This document shows positions 10,525 to 22,545 of a stretch of DNA of 64,000 nucleotides, one piece after another. Below the pieces are notes generated by a model. The model worked only from the letters and a program-made list of their open reading frames with translations, was not told where the DNA came from and ran no database searches. The stretch is from Jaltomata sinuosa (taxonomy: Eukaryota; Streptophyta; Magnoliopsida; Solanales; Solanaceae). The translations under genes and the position numbers were made by a program. Positions within the stretch are counted from its first letter, which is position 1. Every line of letters starts with the position of its first letter. Location of the stretch: NCBI GenBank assembly GCA_003996215.1, contig QJPP01001825.1, positions 186,001 to 250,000 of the forward strand, read 5' to 3'.

Positions 10525-12004
10525 TGATAAGTCGGTAATCTACGAACTTATTGAGCCTAAATCCATGAATTATTTCTATGTTTTGAATAGATTTAGATGT
10601 TCTTATGGACTTTATTGATGTCTATGCAGGTACTTTTGATTAGTAATGAAAAAAAGGGAAATGGAACCAAAAAGAGCTCAAAAGGAGTGAAGTGTGGAAG
10701 GATCAGAAAAGATAAAGATTCTGGCATGCGATGCGGTTCCCTTGTGACACGTATAAACTGCGGTGCGGAACGCACCTCCATCACATGGATATGCAAAATT
10801 CACTGAAGAATCTGCTAAGGGGTTCAGTCGTTGTGCGATGCGCATAACCCAAGGTGCGAACCGTACCTCCTTTGCATGAAGCCTCCAAAATAAGCTGAAG
10901 ACAGTGTGCGATGCACACTTCATGATGTGTGAATCGCATGTCATGTGGCACACCACTCGAAGGGCAATTTTGTCCTAAATTTTATGTGATGTTTTGAGAA
11001 AGTATAAAAGGCCAATTTAGGCATAATTGTAAACAATGCTTCAGACCTGGATATTGTTAGAGAGCTTTTGCATTGAGACTAAGTTTTCCTCTCAAAAGAG
11101 AAGAGGGTTTGAATCCATTCTCTTGGTTAACCATTTGTGTACTCAAATTGAGCTTCGAACTTGAAATTTAGCTTGAATGAAGAGGATGTTGACTTACCCA
11201 TATGGTATATCTCTCTCCTTTGCTATGAGTGGATAATTTCTCTTGTCTAGGGGTGTTTTGATGATGGGTGCTTGACAAATGGGTGTGGGTGTTATTAATT
11301 CTTTCTTATAATTGCATATTTGACATGGGTCTAGTAGTTTCACCAAGTTTTAATCCAAAAATTGGTGGTTGCAAACATTAATTCTCGTTACTTGACTATG
11401 TGATTCTTTGAAAGAGGATTTCATGGTTTGGGATGTGAAATTACTAGTGGGAACTTGGGACTCTATCCAACTTTGAGGATAGAAATAGCTCATATCAAAG
11501 GAATCACACACTTAAGGGTCTAAGCTAGAGATAGTGTGACCTTCCCAAGCTTAGATTGGTTGTTTGTCGGTAAGACTGATGATGCTCTAACTGAGATTAT
11601 CGAAAATATGGTTGTTGATTGAAAGATAACACTCCATGCTCATGACCAATGCTACTTATGTCAATAAACAAGAATGAGTGTGAATTGATAATCACCTTAT
11701 CCCATGATTAAGGCCCGATTGGATACACATCCCTAGTCACTTACTCAATTTGGTACACCCACTTTCATTTATTTGCTTTAATTTGAATTGTGATTGTAGT
11801 GACAACATCCTAATTCCCCCAATCTTTTACCTTTCATGTTTAAGCACTTACTCTCATTTTGAACTCACGTCAATACAATCTTCATTTAGCTAGCTCCAAG
11901 TCCCTTGGGTATGACCCCGACACTTGTTGGGAATTATAAATTTTGTTTTATTGCATGATCGTCGTGTACTCCAACTTTGGGGAGCATGATTTGAGCGTTC
12001 ATAA
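10525..12004 (+). repeat. E6 3' LTR, about 1.48 kb
   Basis: It starts TGATAAGTCGGTAATC right after the polypurine tract and is homologous to the E3 LTRs. The end is degraded: GAGCGTTCATAA near 12004 instead of GCGTTTATCA. It carries a TATA-like box at 11003-11010 (TATAAAAG) with the dyad array upstream. Confidence 0.75.
10725..10945 (+). repeat. Dyad array of GTGCGATGCGCA type in E6 LTR
   Basis: Several imperfect inverted motifs such as GTGCGATGCGCA, GTGCGGAACGCAC and GTGCGATGCACAC are spaced 25-50 bp apart. The array ends about 60 bp before the TATA-like box at 11003. The same type of array is in the E3 LTRs. Confidence 0.7.
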
Positions 12005-14051
12005 TGCCCCTGCACTGTTTTAGCAATGCCTGCAGAGCCTCCCCTACGGTATGCTCACCATACCTACAGGGGTTTAGGTGACCATCACCCCTGTGGTGAT
12101 TTTGACACAACGACGATGCCACACCTGTGTCAATATGACCATAGGTGCACCAATTGATGGTAGTTAAAAGAAGGTGTCTTCTGCATTTCACTTCATTCCA
12201 ACATAAAATCCTCCATTGATAAAACTCAGATACGGTTGAAAAGCACTAATTCCCATCAATTTTGTGTCCTATTGAGGTAATTCTTTTCCTCTCTCCGTTC
12301 AAGTTATCATCCTAACATTATTTTTGTATTTCCCCTATAAATTTGATCCTTTTTCGCATGAAACTTCTTGATCAAAGTGGACTTCAAGGCTGTTTTGGGC
12401 CCCAAAATGAGTCCCTTTTATTCCTAAACTTTAGACATGGTTTTATAAACCCTATGCAAATATAATTGTGAAATTTGTTTCTATTTTGTCATGCAGGCTC
12501 CGAGGGTCATTTTTTGACCCAATTTTTGGGCCAATTTTATGTATAGCAATATAAGTGTCATTCTTCTTATCTTCACACCTAGTTTGTGTTCTTGATAGCA
12601 TGATAGCATTTTGAGGCTATTAATAAGGGGGAAGGCATATGAGTGATGGTTTGTGCTTGCAGTTCGGCCCCGAGGTAGGTTATAGTTTACTTATTTTAGA
12701 CTTGGCTTGTTAGATTTTATATGTTATGAGTTGCATGAATGTTAGGCTAGGTTTAGGTTAGAAATCAGGCTTAAATCCTATTTTCTGCTCTTTTGGCCAT
12801 ATTTGAGACTGTAGAATAGTATTACCATGTTTATCCTTCGTATAGGAGCTTGTAGAATTATCGTGGCTAGCCTAGAATCCTAAGAATTATTTGGGGAGGT
12901 TTTAGAGGCAAAGTAGGTGATTATACTTATTTTTCCTGGTTACTTTTCATTTTCTGCTCGTCTATTATTGTATTTGTGTATCTGTGGGTCCGAGGACATA
13001 GCATAGATCATATAGAGTTCCATGTCAGTTATCTTGTTTGGAGGGTGTTTTACCATAGTTGATTAGATATTCTCTTAATTTGGCATCATATATCAAATTG
13101 CATTATATGGCAAATGGTTTGGAAATGATAGAAATATGAGGTCTTCGATTCAAACATGAAACTTTTACTTGGGTTTTCGAAAGAAAGAAAAGTACCACTA
13201 TTTATGCTGGTCTGAGAGATGTTTTTGGACCTTTTCTGTATTTTACTATCTTGTTTATAAGTTCAAGGCATGATTCTGGGTGTCCCGAGGAGAATATATC
13301 CAGGGTTTTACTTTTATGCATATGTTAATGAGCTCAAGGTTACATTTCGGGCACCCGGGGTACAAAATATCGGGTTTTACTTTTCCGCATTGGCTATATT
13401 TCACGTCATATAATCTCATGATGCATTTATTGCATTGAACTGCGTTGCTAATATGTACTTGGAGTGACTTTGCCATTATATCTTCACCGTCAGCTTAGAT
13501 AGTTCTATTTTCTGTTGATAACTAGATTTAGGTGGATCCGTGTAGCTAGTTTACTTTCTTATTTCTTATAATATATATTATCTTTCTGAGCTCGGTCGGC
13601 CTATTATGCCTGCTGAGTACCCGTTGTTTTGGTACTCATACTACACTCTGCATCTTTTTTTGATACAACACCTAGTATGAGCCACCCTCGTTGACCCTCC
13701 AGTTATTCGTGGCCAACTGTTGTTCAGATCGTAGTGAGCTCTTGTAGTTTGGAGATCCTTTACAGCTTTCCATTTACATATCTGTCTATATTTTTATATT
13801 TTGCATCGACAACACCTGTTGTATAGCTATTACATACTTTAGACTCTCTTGTACTGGTGACACCAGGTCTAGAGTAGTCTTGTAGATGTTTTGTCTTGTC
13901 GGTCACTTTGGGGACATTTTTGTATATTTATTGTTGTAGGTATATATATATATACATACTATTGGCCCCCTTCTCATATAATTCCCTCCCATGTTTCTTT
14001 ATTTAAATTATTTTACTATACTTCCACAAATCTTTAGGTTGTCTTTCCTAT
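12005..14051 (+). repeat. E7 LTR, left part (at least 2.05 kb)
   Basis: There is no coding potential over 2 kb. I call it LTR because it continues across the E3 insertion into a TG...-type LTR end followed by a PBS. Features are a hairpin at 12041-12072 (outer arms CCCCT/AGGGG, inner arms GGTATG/CATACC), further dyads to about 12110, a TATA-like CTATAAATT at 12335, a donor-like GAG|GTAGGT near 12675 and a short TA repeat near 13938-13952. Confidence 0.65.
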
Positions 14052-15551
14052 TGATAAACGCTCAAACGTACTCTCCAAGATAGAGGTATCGGTGATTGTC
14101 AAGCAAAGAACATTTATAAGTACCCAATGGATGTCGGGGTCGTACCCACAGAGATATGTAGATAGCACAATGATTATTGTAATGAAATGACTTCACCAAG
14201 ACAGTAAGTGTTTGAAAACACGAAAGTAAAGGATTGGGGGGAATTGGATTCTGTCACAATAATCTCAATTCAAGAAAGATAATAAAGTAAAATGGGTGTA
14301 CACATGAGAGTAGACGACTAGGGATGTGCGTCCAATGAGGCACTAGTGTGGGATAGGGTGATTGTGTATTCACGCAAATTCTCGCTTATTGACATTGGTA
14401 GCCTTGGTTTTAGGTGGTTGTTCATCTCTCGATCAACAACCAAATGTCCAACAGTCTCGGTTAAAGCACTATCAGGTTAACAATAAATAACCAAGCTAAA
14501 GCTTAGGAAGGTCATACTATTTCTAGCTTAGACCCTTAAATGGGTGATTCCATCAATATGAGCTATTTCTAGGGTCAATCTAAATGGAAGCCCAAATTCC
14601 CACTAGTAATTTCACATCCAAAGTTATGAGATTCTCTTTCAAGCAATAACATAACCAAGTAAGGAAAATCAATGTTTGCAACAACCAATTTTAGGATTAA
14701 AACTTGGTGAAACTACTAAACCCATATCAAATAAGCAATTATAAGCAAGAATTAGCAACATCCACACCCATTTGTCAAGCACCCATTATCAACACATCCT
14801 TAAACAATGAAATTAGCTACTCATGCTAAAGGAAAGAGATTATACCAAGTGGGTAAGTTAAATTCCTCTTCATTCAAGTGTATTTTAAATATCTAAGCTC
14901 AGTTTTGTACACAAATGGTGAACTAAGAATTCGAAAAGAGAATTGTTTGAAACCCTTTTCTTCTTAGAGAGGAAACTTGTTTTCAAAGCTAAAATTACCC
15001 AAGAGTATTCAGAAATAAAGAATTCTTTTTACAATTGTGCCAAATATGGGTTTAACTACTTTCCCAAAATGTCACTAAATTTATGGACAAAAATGCCCTT
15101 CGAGTGGTGTGCGGCGCGATGTACGAACCACACATCGTGATGTGTGCGTTGCACACCGTCTTCATTTAAACCAGTGACTCAGCTAAGTTTTAAAGATGTC
15201 ATGTAAAGAAGGTGAAGTTTGCACCGTAGGTTGTGCACATCGCACAATGATCGCACCTCATAACAGACCCTTCTATAGATTCAAGGCTCCATGCAGTGAG
15301 AGGTGTGGAACGCACCAAGGATTGTGTGTGTCGCACAAGTGCCGCATCTCAAGGCAAAATCTCCATCCTTTTTGATCACTTCATACTTCACTCCTTTTAT
15401 GATATTTTTTGGTCCATTTCCTTGTTTTCCATCTTTGATCACAAGTACCTGCAGACATCAATAAAGGCCATAAGAACCTCTAAATCTATTCAAAACATAG
15501 CAATAATTCATGGATAAAGGCTCAATAAGTTGGTAGATTACCGACTTATCA
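14052..15551 (-). repeat. E3 3' LTR, 1500 bp
   Basis: In element orientation it starts TGATAAGTCGG at 15551 and ends GCGTTTATCA at 14052. The 5' LTR, reassembled across the E4 insertion, is about 1497 bp. A dyad array of GTGCG...CGCAC type lies at 15107-15350; the TATA-like region near 15045-15065 is weak here. Confidence 0.9.
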
Positions 15552-17689
15552 AACCCCCTAACTTGAAGTATTGCTTGTCCTCAAGCAAGATACTCATGAG
15601 ACAAGGAATGAATTATGCTCTAGACTCAATCAAGGCACAAAAGACTAATCTATGCTAAAAATCAAGAAAAAGAACAAACAAAAAGACTCAACTACAATGC
15701 TCATCTAAATTTGAACTACCAAAATATCAAGGCAATTGGTCATTTCAAAACCTTTTCCAAAAGGACTTTATTTCTCATTCAATCAAGGGAATTTTGTTAT
15801 TCAAAACAAGACATTTAACTTTCTCAAGTCATTGGCATGGACCATCAAGGTTTTCCTCGATATTCACCACAAAACTTGTCTAATTCATTCCTCTCAGTTG
15901 AAATAGAGACTTTATGTTTTAATTTGAGTGCATGATGCCACTCACCATAAGAGAGAATCCCAGTCACAATCATGCAATTTTCAAAACAAAGGGATTATAG
16001 AAGAACCAAGAAGACTCTAACTCTCTCAAGGAAGTTCAAGTGCACACACGTCGAACCATTGGCTTTCCCTTCATGTACATTGCCACTAATGTAGGTTAGC
16101 CAAGCTCGAAATCACCAAGGACTTGCGAGGTACGATGTTGGCTAGGGCTAAGGTAAGGATTTCATTTGGTTCAAATGACTACACCTCCCTAATGCACTTT
16201 GTTGTCATTTCGAACACCGCTCAGATTTTCAAATTTCAACTTCACCTTATTTCTCCCTCACACAACCCAAGCTTCTCCTTTTCAATTAGGATCATTCAAA
16301 CTCCTTGTATCACTTTTATTTGGTAGCACCTATTCTTGCTTTTCATTTTTTCTCATTGGATTGAACTTTTGGAGAAATTTTCAATTCAAACTTAAAGTGA
16401 TACCTTGCACTTGAATTGCATTCCTTTTGTTCTCCTCATTCGATCACATGCACCACCAAACGTATGCATTTGCCCATGTTGTATTTTTATTCCCTCCCCC
16501 CCCCAAAACTTAGGCTTTTATCCTACGTTTCACTTCCAAGCAATTAGGGAGGACGGGTACCAAGATAGTGGTTCTAAAACGGTCAAGGTGTTAAACAAAG
16601 GGCCAAAGAACGGTCACAAGCTAAAAGGGGATCACTGGGATTTATGTTGAGGGAAGTCATTTGGGTGAAATGGCTATCAAAAAGGGCCTAAGGTCATCTT
16701 CCAAGCTTGGTCACACCTAGAATTTCACCTTGAATCATATCCAGTGAAAGTTATAGATGACACACATGCACAAGAATCAAGGTAAAACCTCACCACACAA
16801 GGCATCATGCCACAAGATTTCTCTTATTAGTCTCAAAATCAATTACGACAAATGACTTTCGATAAGCTATTCTGAGTTCATTACACACACGTTTGTGAGT
16901 CAATTAAGCCAAAGAAAGAGTGTGCAAGTCATGACAAGAGAATGATTTTCCTTAAAAATTCATTTCCCTTCTTCATTTTATTTCCAAAAATAACTTGCCA
17001 AGATTTTTTTTAGTGGGCCCATTTCGAGACAAGCAACTACGGACTCGATTTTAAACTAAAACTTGGAGTTTTCCCTTAATAAAGTCATTTGTCAATCTAT
17101 CATAGGGAAATGCCAACCCGGTTTGATACAAAAACAAAAGGAAAAAAAAATTTGCTCCTTGGGAAAGAACTGTGGTATTAAGAAACCCTCAGAGTTTATT
17201 GTTAAACTACTATTAACAAGGCGATAACCAAATTGTGCGCTCATGATTCATTTAAAAATAAGTCTTGGCGTAGGCCTTTAGCACCTTTTCAAAGCACGGG
17301 TAGTGAAATAATGGGGCATGTAAGACTAAAATGGAAACAATATCAACACAACAAAACAAAAATCAAGCCCGGCTAGGGCACAATTAAGCTCAAAACAAAC
17401 TAACATACGAAAAAGACCTGGCGAGGGCAATATCATCACAACAAGTTTCACTAACAATGTAAATTGTTACAGGCTCCCCCAAACTTAAAGCATGCATAGC
17501 CCCAATGCATAAAAAGTTATAAAATTAGAATGAGTGCAAAAAACTACCAGAATAGGCTAAGGATGATGTCAATGCCTCCTTAAGTAGAACCAATGTGGTG
17601 GCCTAGGAGGTCGAGGTGCCAGTTGGGCTGGTGGTGCTGGTAGTTGTATATAAGCATGTGTCGGTTCTATCTAAAACCCATCTACCAAT
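15552..17689 (-). other. E3 3' non-coding region and polypurine tract
   Basis: The polypurine tract at 15552-15567 reads TTCAAGTTAGGGGGTT on the minus strand and primes plus-strand synthesis next to the 3' LTR. Additional polypurine-like tracts lie near 16493-16513 and 17473-17487. I see no conserved frame; frames at 16123-16414 are also traceable in the E6 copy but with stops. This is about 2.1 kb of non-coding element DNA. Confidence 0.75.
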
Positions 17690-19244
17690 GGAATCGATGG
17701 GTCCCATCATACTTGAATAAGTACAGATGGTTCCACAACCTACTTGTCTGAGTAAGTCATCAACACATGGTATGAGAACCTCGACTGAAGTCCCTATTCT
17801 CTCACATATGTCATGGGAGGTGCTAGTTGATCTTGGATGAGTGACTTTGAAATCTCGATGGTAGTATCGACTAGTGCCACTTCCACATGTACCTTAGATA
17901 TTTCCTTTTCATCAATCGGGTCCCAACCTATGCACCAATTATCGAGAGGGCTAGCACACCTCGTAGGAGAAATTGAACTTGGAGCCGGCAGATTAAGATC
18001 CCAATTTGGCTCAACATGCGAGATTACTTGCTTAAGTTCATCAATCTCCACTACCATAGTGTCCAATAAAGCAGAGAGTTTGCTCACACTTGACATTACC
18101 GGTTTCAAGGCTGATTTGATGGCGCTTTTAATTAAGATTGGAATGTCCTTGGCAAACTTTTGTAGGAGCTCCTCGTTTTTGCAGTAAGTTGAGCAAATTT
18201 TAGCAAGTTACCTGAGGACGAGGTGGCTTGGGATGCCATATGTATTGTGCCCTATGCTCCTCGATATGGAGGGAATTCCCCTCTTGATCATGCATAATGT
18301 TCTCAACTTGTGCTATGCTTGCAGTTACACTTGGTGTTTGAGTACTGTGCTTTCTTTTGACATGTGGAGCATCTTTATCCCTCTATGTGTCTAAAAAAAC
18401 CATTCCCATAGCTTGTCTAACTTTTTCTAATAATTGAAACAAATGGTACTCGGCATGGGTGCACAACAAACTAATAAGGACTAGAAAGGCCATGGAGGTG
18501 GAGCCGTGTCTAGCTTTTCCCTTGAGGTGTTCCGCTATTATTTCCCTTTCATTCAAAGGGAGTCTCGCCATGATGTATGCAACGAGGAAGGCCATATCAA
18601 TGTTCACTTTAGTGGTGTAACTGGTTGGGATGAGTCTTGCACTCACAAAGTCAAGCAATATGCAATCTTCAAACCTGAGATTCGAGCAATAGATTTTCCC
18701 CTTTGAGATTGTCCAAAAAGGGGTCCCTTATGCAATTAGACTAGCAACCCACTCGTATTGATCTTCATTTTTAGCCACACGCCCAAAGTACCTTTACTCT
18801 TGAATCGGTTAATCATCCCAAATGGCAAAATGGATGGCTATAAGGGTGATGTCCACCTCTTTACCTCGAACTAACACTGATTTGAGGCACGATAACTTGC
18901 TTAGAGGACCCTTGTGTTTCAGCATGTCATGTTGGGCTGATAGAAGCATAGAATTCTCGTACCAACTCAGGAAAATAGGGACCCGGAGTCTTAGCGAAAT
19001 GTTCCCAAGCTCTTATGTGGAACTATTCTGGCATATTAAAGAATTCCTCTTGAAAATCTTCCATATTGGAACCCTTTTCTTCCAAGAATGGTCACTTTTA
19101 CCGAAACATGAGGTAGTAGGCTTCCATCCCTCTGAGCCCAAATCAGATTTCTAATTCATTAGGCTGCTCCTTTTGCATAGGAACACCTGCATTTGGAGTG
19201 TGTTTTGTGGCACGCCTCTTTTGATGGGGCCTGGTAGAAGACAT
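17690..19244 (-). pseudogene. E3 ORF3: putative plant transposon protein domain, with stops
   Basis: The reading starts at the ATG ending at 19244 (MSSTRPHQKRRATKHTPN), four bases after an acceptor-like TTTGCAG. Segments GPYFPELVREFYASI, LVRGKEVDIT and NIDMAFLVAYIMARLPL, with spacing between them, resemble what Pfam calls the putative plant transposon protein domain (PF20167 as I recall). The C-terminal part has an ISPTRCASPLDNW-like low-complexity stretch and ends near 17794-17690. It occupies the place of the env-like ORF of Athila elements; its function is not known to me. At least eight stops make it a pseudogene. Confidence 0.6.
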
Positions 19245-20660
19245 ATTCCTGCAAATGGAGGTTAGTAGGCAGTCACTATGTATCTATATATGATCTAAAA
19301 GAAGCTAATAACTAAGACGGATGGAATGCAAAAGAGTAGAATACAAAGTAGGCGATTATTTCCTCATGCGAACCACGTGCGGACTACACAAGACAAAGTG
19401 TGCATCACAAGTGGCGTCGCATGAGCTAATACAAACCTACAGTGGTTTTAGATCTGATGTACATAGTTGGTGCAGACTGTACCAGACAAAGTGTGCGTCG
19501 CACCATCAATCGCACATCCATACAGTTACTGGCCATTCTTTTCAAGTATGGTGCGATGCCTTATGCGACCCGTACATCAAGATCTATGCATCACATGCGA
19601 AATGCACAAAATAACAATTGGAATTTTTTGTTCTTTGTGTGCTTGTGAGTTACGCACGTGGTCCATAGAGCATCATGTGCTTAGGAACTTGGCACCACAC
19701 AAAAAACCCAAAATATTTAAACAAAAGGGGCAAGGGATATCATGACCACAAACACCCAGGTAATCAGGCTTCCTTGGATTTCCCTTGAAAAATCCTACAA
19801 TTAAGTAAACAACTTAACGACTTCCTTTAAGATGGATGTTACCCTGTCTATCATCGGGAACATCAAGCCCTCATTTGCAACAATGGGCACAAATAAGTTA
19901 AGCAACAATTAACCCCTCCCTGCATGAAATCACACACGCAATAACAATTTCAACAGAGATCATGGGTATACAAGCAGCAAAATTCAGCCTTAACAACTAT
20001 TCTCAACAAAACCTCATGATAAACAATGATTTGCCCTTAAGAAAGACATCACCCAATCTATCATCGGGCCAAATCATGCATCAATCACAAGTGGGTTACT
20101 TAGACTTCACCCAAAACACAAGTTTCAAGGCTAAAAATCACTGACAATCAACATGCATTAACAAAATTCAAGTTCTACCAAGTTGACACTAAGCAAAAAT
20201 CTCAACACAATTCAAAATTGGGGATCAAAAATTTTCAGATCTCACCCAAATTCAACATGGCAATTTTATTTAGGATTCTTCAAAATATGAGTTCCCCATC
20301 ACCATAAAAACATGTATTTAATATTGGAGAACTTACCACAAGTGAAGATTGGGCATAGAGAAGTAAAAATTAGAGCTTTTGATGTGCAACAATGGTGACC
20401 CAATAACTTACCCAAAGAGACGAACGGTGGGAACAGTGGTGGAATGGAGGAGATAGTTGGGTGAGAGGAGGAGAATATTTTGGCAAAGTTTGAGGGATTT
20501 AGAGAGAATTTGGGAGAGGAATTGAGAAGTTTAAAGAGAAAAATATAGACAAAGAGAAGAGGGGTAGCGGTTTAAAAAGAAAAAGAAAAAGAAAGGTTGG
20601 CTGGGTCATCTCTGGGTTGGGTCGGTCAATGAGTTAGGTCAATTAAAACTTTAATTTTAC
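19245..20660 (-). promoter_or_regulatory. E3 ORF3 leader with promoter- and intron-like signals
   Basis: Non-coding. On the minus strand, a C/T-rich, promoter-like stretch with a TATATTTTTC motif near 20540 is followed by donor-like GTAAGT at 20411-20406 and again at 20336-20331. The acceptor-like CCATTTGCAG ends at 19249, just before the ORF3 ATG. That would define an intron of about 1.1 kb. E8 has the same order of signals. An AAAAAG-rich run lies at 20576-20600. Confidence 0.5.
19360..19690 (-). repeat. Dyad array B upstream of E3 ORF3
   Basis: Repeated degenerate motifs built from TGCG/CGCA halves, such as GTGCGTCGCAC near 19492 and GCGATGCCTTATGCGA near 19552. They match the type found in this element's LTR. 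The array lies inside the putative ORF3 leader intron. Confidence 0.6.
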
Positions 20661-20664
20661 CTTT

Positions 20665-20925
20665 GGTGAACCACGATGTGCGGGTTGCACAAGCCCTTGT
20701 GCGGACCACATGTCGTTTTGCACCTCACTTTTTTCTGCCTTAGCCTTGCCCAGGCTCCTAGTTCGCCATGCGATGGAGGTGCGATGCGCACTTGGGCTCG
20801 TGTGGTCTGCCCAGTGCACATCTCCTCTAGTAGTTCAATTTTCTTCCAGGCCTTCTGTTTTGGCGTGCGATGAGCCGTGTGACACACATAACTGTTTGTG
20901 TGGTCTGCACGGTCCTTTGTATAAC
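20665..20925 (-). repeat. Dyad array A after the E3 pol-end motif
   Basis: It contains GTGCGGACCACAT, GCGATGGAGGTGCGATGCGCAC and GTGCGATGAGCCGTG-type text. The motif type again equals that of the E3 LTR. The array sits between the pol-end motif and the promoter-like stretch of ORF3. Confidence 0.6.
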
Positions 20926-21025
20926 CCATTTTTGTCTTGTTTTCACTTCTCCATTTTTTTTGCTCCTTGTATCCCTAAAACACACCAAAAATAACAAAAG
21001 ATTACCAAAAACAATGGAAATAAAT

Positions 21026-21086
21026 GTGGGTTGCCTCCTAAGCAGCACTTGATTTAATGTCACGGCTCGATGATAGTACCTCAAAT
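21026..21086 (-). other. E3 pol-end motif (relic)
   Basis: On the minus strand the core GACATTAAATCAAGTGCTG and then TTAGGAGGCAACCCAC matches the sequence that follows the pol stop in E8 (57409-57485) and the motif in LARD. Here it follows gag directly, so pol has been deleted up to this point. The hairpin arms are mispaired in this copy. Confidence 0.75.
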
Positions 21087-22417
21087 TTAGTCATTCTTTG
21101 GATTGGTAATGGTATCACTGAGCAGTGTATCCTTCATCCTCAGGTTCAATTGGGTCGAGAGGTGGTTTATTTGACCCTTAAGATGCTTGATCAAGGATGT
21201 GTGAGAGCTTATAGTTAGATGAAGTGTTGAAACCTTACTTTTTAGCTCACTCACTCTGGTATTGGTTTTATCCACCTTTTTGAGAACCAAGGATAACATT
21301 CCCTCGAGTTTGGAAAGACCAGGGTTGCTTGTGTTTGGTTGGTAGAGAGAGTCTGCTTTGTTTGGAGGTACATAGGGATTTGACCTTTGGTGATTGAATC
21401 AATTTTCATCCTTATCTCTATCTCTCCAATTGCCATCCCTTTCCTTATCTCTGATCCAACTTTGGTTCTATTCCCTCATGAGATAATACCTGGGACAAGA
21501 ACCCGCCGACAAAAAGCACAGTTTACCATCGACAACTGTCATATGCTCATCATCACTTGCTTTAATTTCCGGTGTACTCACCGCATTCACAACTTTCAGA
21601 CCACTTGCTCTCACTACATGCTTAGCCATCAAATCAATTTGAGTCATCATCTTGGACATTGACTCATCCCGTTCCTCATCCCTTTTTCTTATTTCATTGG
21701 TCAAGATTGATTAGGGCACTCTCGAAGTAGGCACATTTGCTTCTCTCATATGCCAAGCTTTGTTGGTCTTGGTCATTTGCTCTAACAAAGTCGAGGCAAT
21801 TGGAACTCTAAGTCCATGAAGGTACAACCTCCATGGTTGTTAGCCACTGACTTATTCATGAAGTTCAATGATCGATAGAAGCTTTGGAGAAATACGTTGT
21901 CTGGCAACTCATGGTTTGGACACAAGACAAGCTTCTTTTTAAACCTTAACCAAGCCTCATGTAGAGGCTCATCCGGGAGTTGCCTAAAGTTGGTAATCTC
22001 GTCTCTTAGCTGCATTATTCGAGATTGAGGAAATAATCTCGATGTAAATGCCTCAACCAACTCAGCCTAAGATGTGATAGATCCATCCGACAATTCTTCC
22101 AACCACGCTGTGGCTTCCCCCATCAGGGAAAAGGGGAATAGGCTTAATCAGATGGATTCTTGAGAGATATTTTGGAATATTAATGGTTGGCAAATCTCCA
22201 TAAAATTCCAAATATGCCAGTTGGCATCTTCATGTGCTACACCACCGAACATGCCCATCATTTGGATCAAGTGGAGCATGGTGCTAATAATGTGAAAGAC
22301 AATATTTCCCACCTTGAGGTGTAGGTGGATTGCACCCACACTTCCATGTATCATAGGCTCAGCAGCGTTTGCATCCATTAAGCCATCAATGCTCTCGTTA
22401 TCATCTTCCTCACTCAT
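21087..22417 (-). pseudogene. E3 gag, frameshifted
   Basis: It starts MSEEDDNESIDGLMDAN at 22417, about 105 bp after the PBS. The gag domain shows LFPQSRIMQLRDEITNFRQ and WLRFKKKLVLCPNHELPD, aligned with E1 gag. A later segment with KRDEERDESMSKMMTQIDLM and a coiled-coil-like KKVDKTNTRVSELKSKVSTL stretch forms the C-terminal half, ending TLLSDTITNPKND. Stops and frame changes are present near 22145, 22065, 21780 and 21467. No protease follows. Confidence 0.85.
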
Positions 22418-22545
22418 AGGCTAGCCTGCTCAATCACAACACAAACAACAAACAAAAGTAAAAGAAATAAGCACTCTCTAAGTGATTTCAAATCTACAAT
22501 TAAAAAATAGCTATCAAATCAAGTCCCCGGCAATGACGCCATTTT
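22418..22545 (-). other. E3 PBS and leader
   Basis: The PBS at 22524-22541 (minus) reads TGGCGTCATTGCCGGGGA, the tRNA-Asp complement with two transitions (both of the CG to TG/CA kind). It lies 5 nt from the LTR end. Confidence 0.85.

Larger units (their letters stand above)
9373..12004 (+). mobile_element. E6: 3' fragment of an Athila-type element
   Basis: Only the 3' non-coding region, polypurine tract and one LTR remain. From about 9410 the sequence matches the E3 3' region (reverse complement of about 16650-15552). The left side abuts the truncated E2 LTR, so an internal part has been lost by recombination or deletion. The right side abuts LTR sequence of E7. Confidence 0.7.

Noticed and set aside
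17837..18187. 116-codon plus-strand frame
   Set aside because: Antisense shadow of E3 ORF3.
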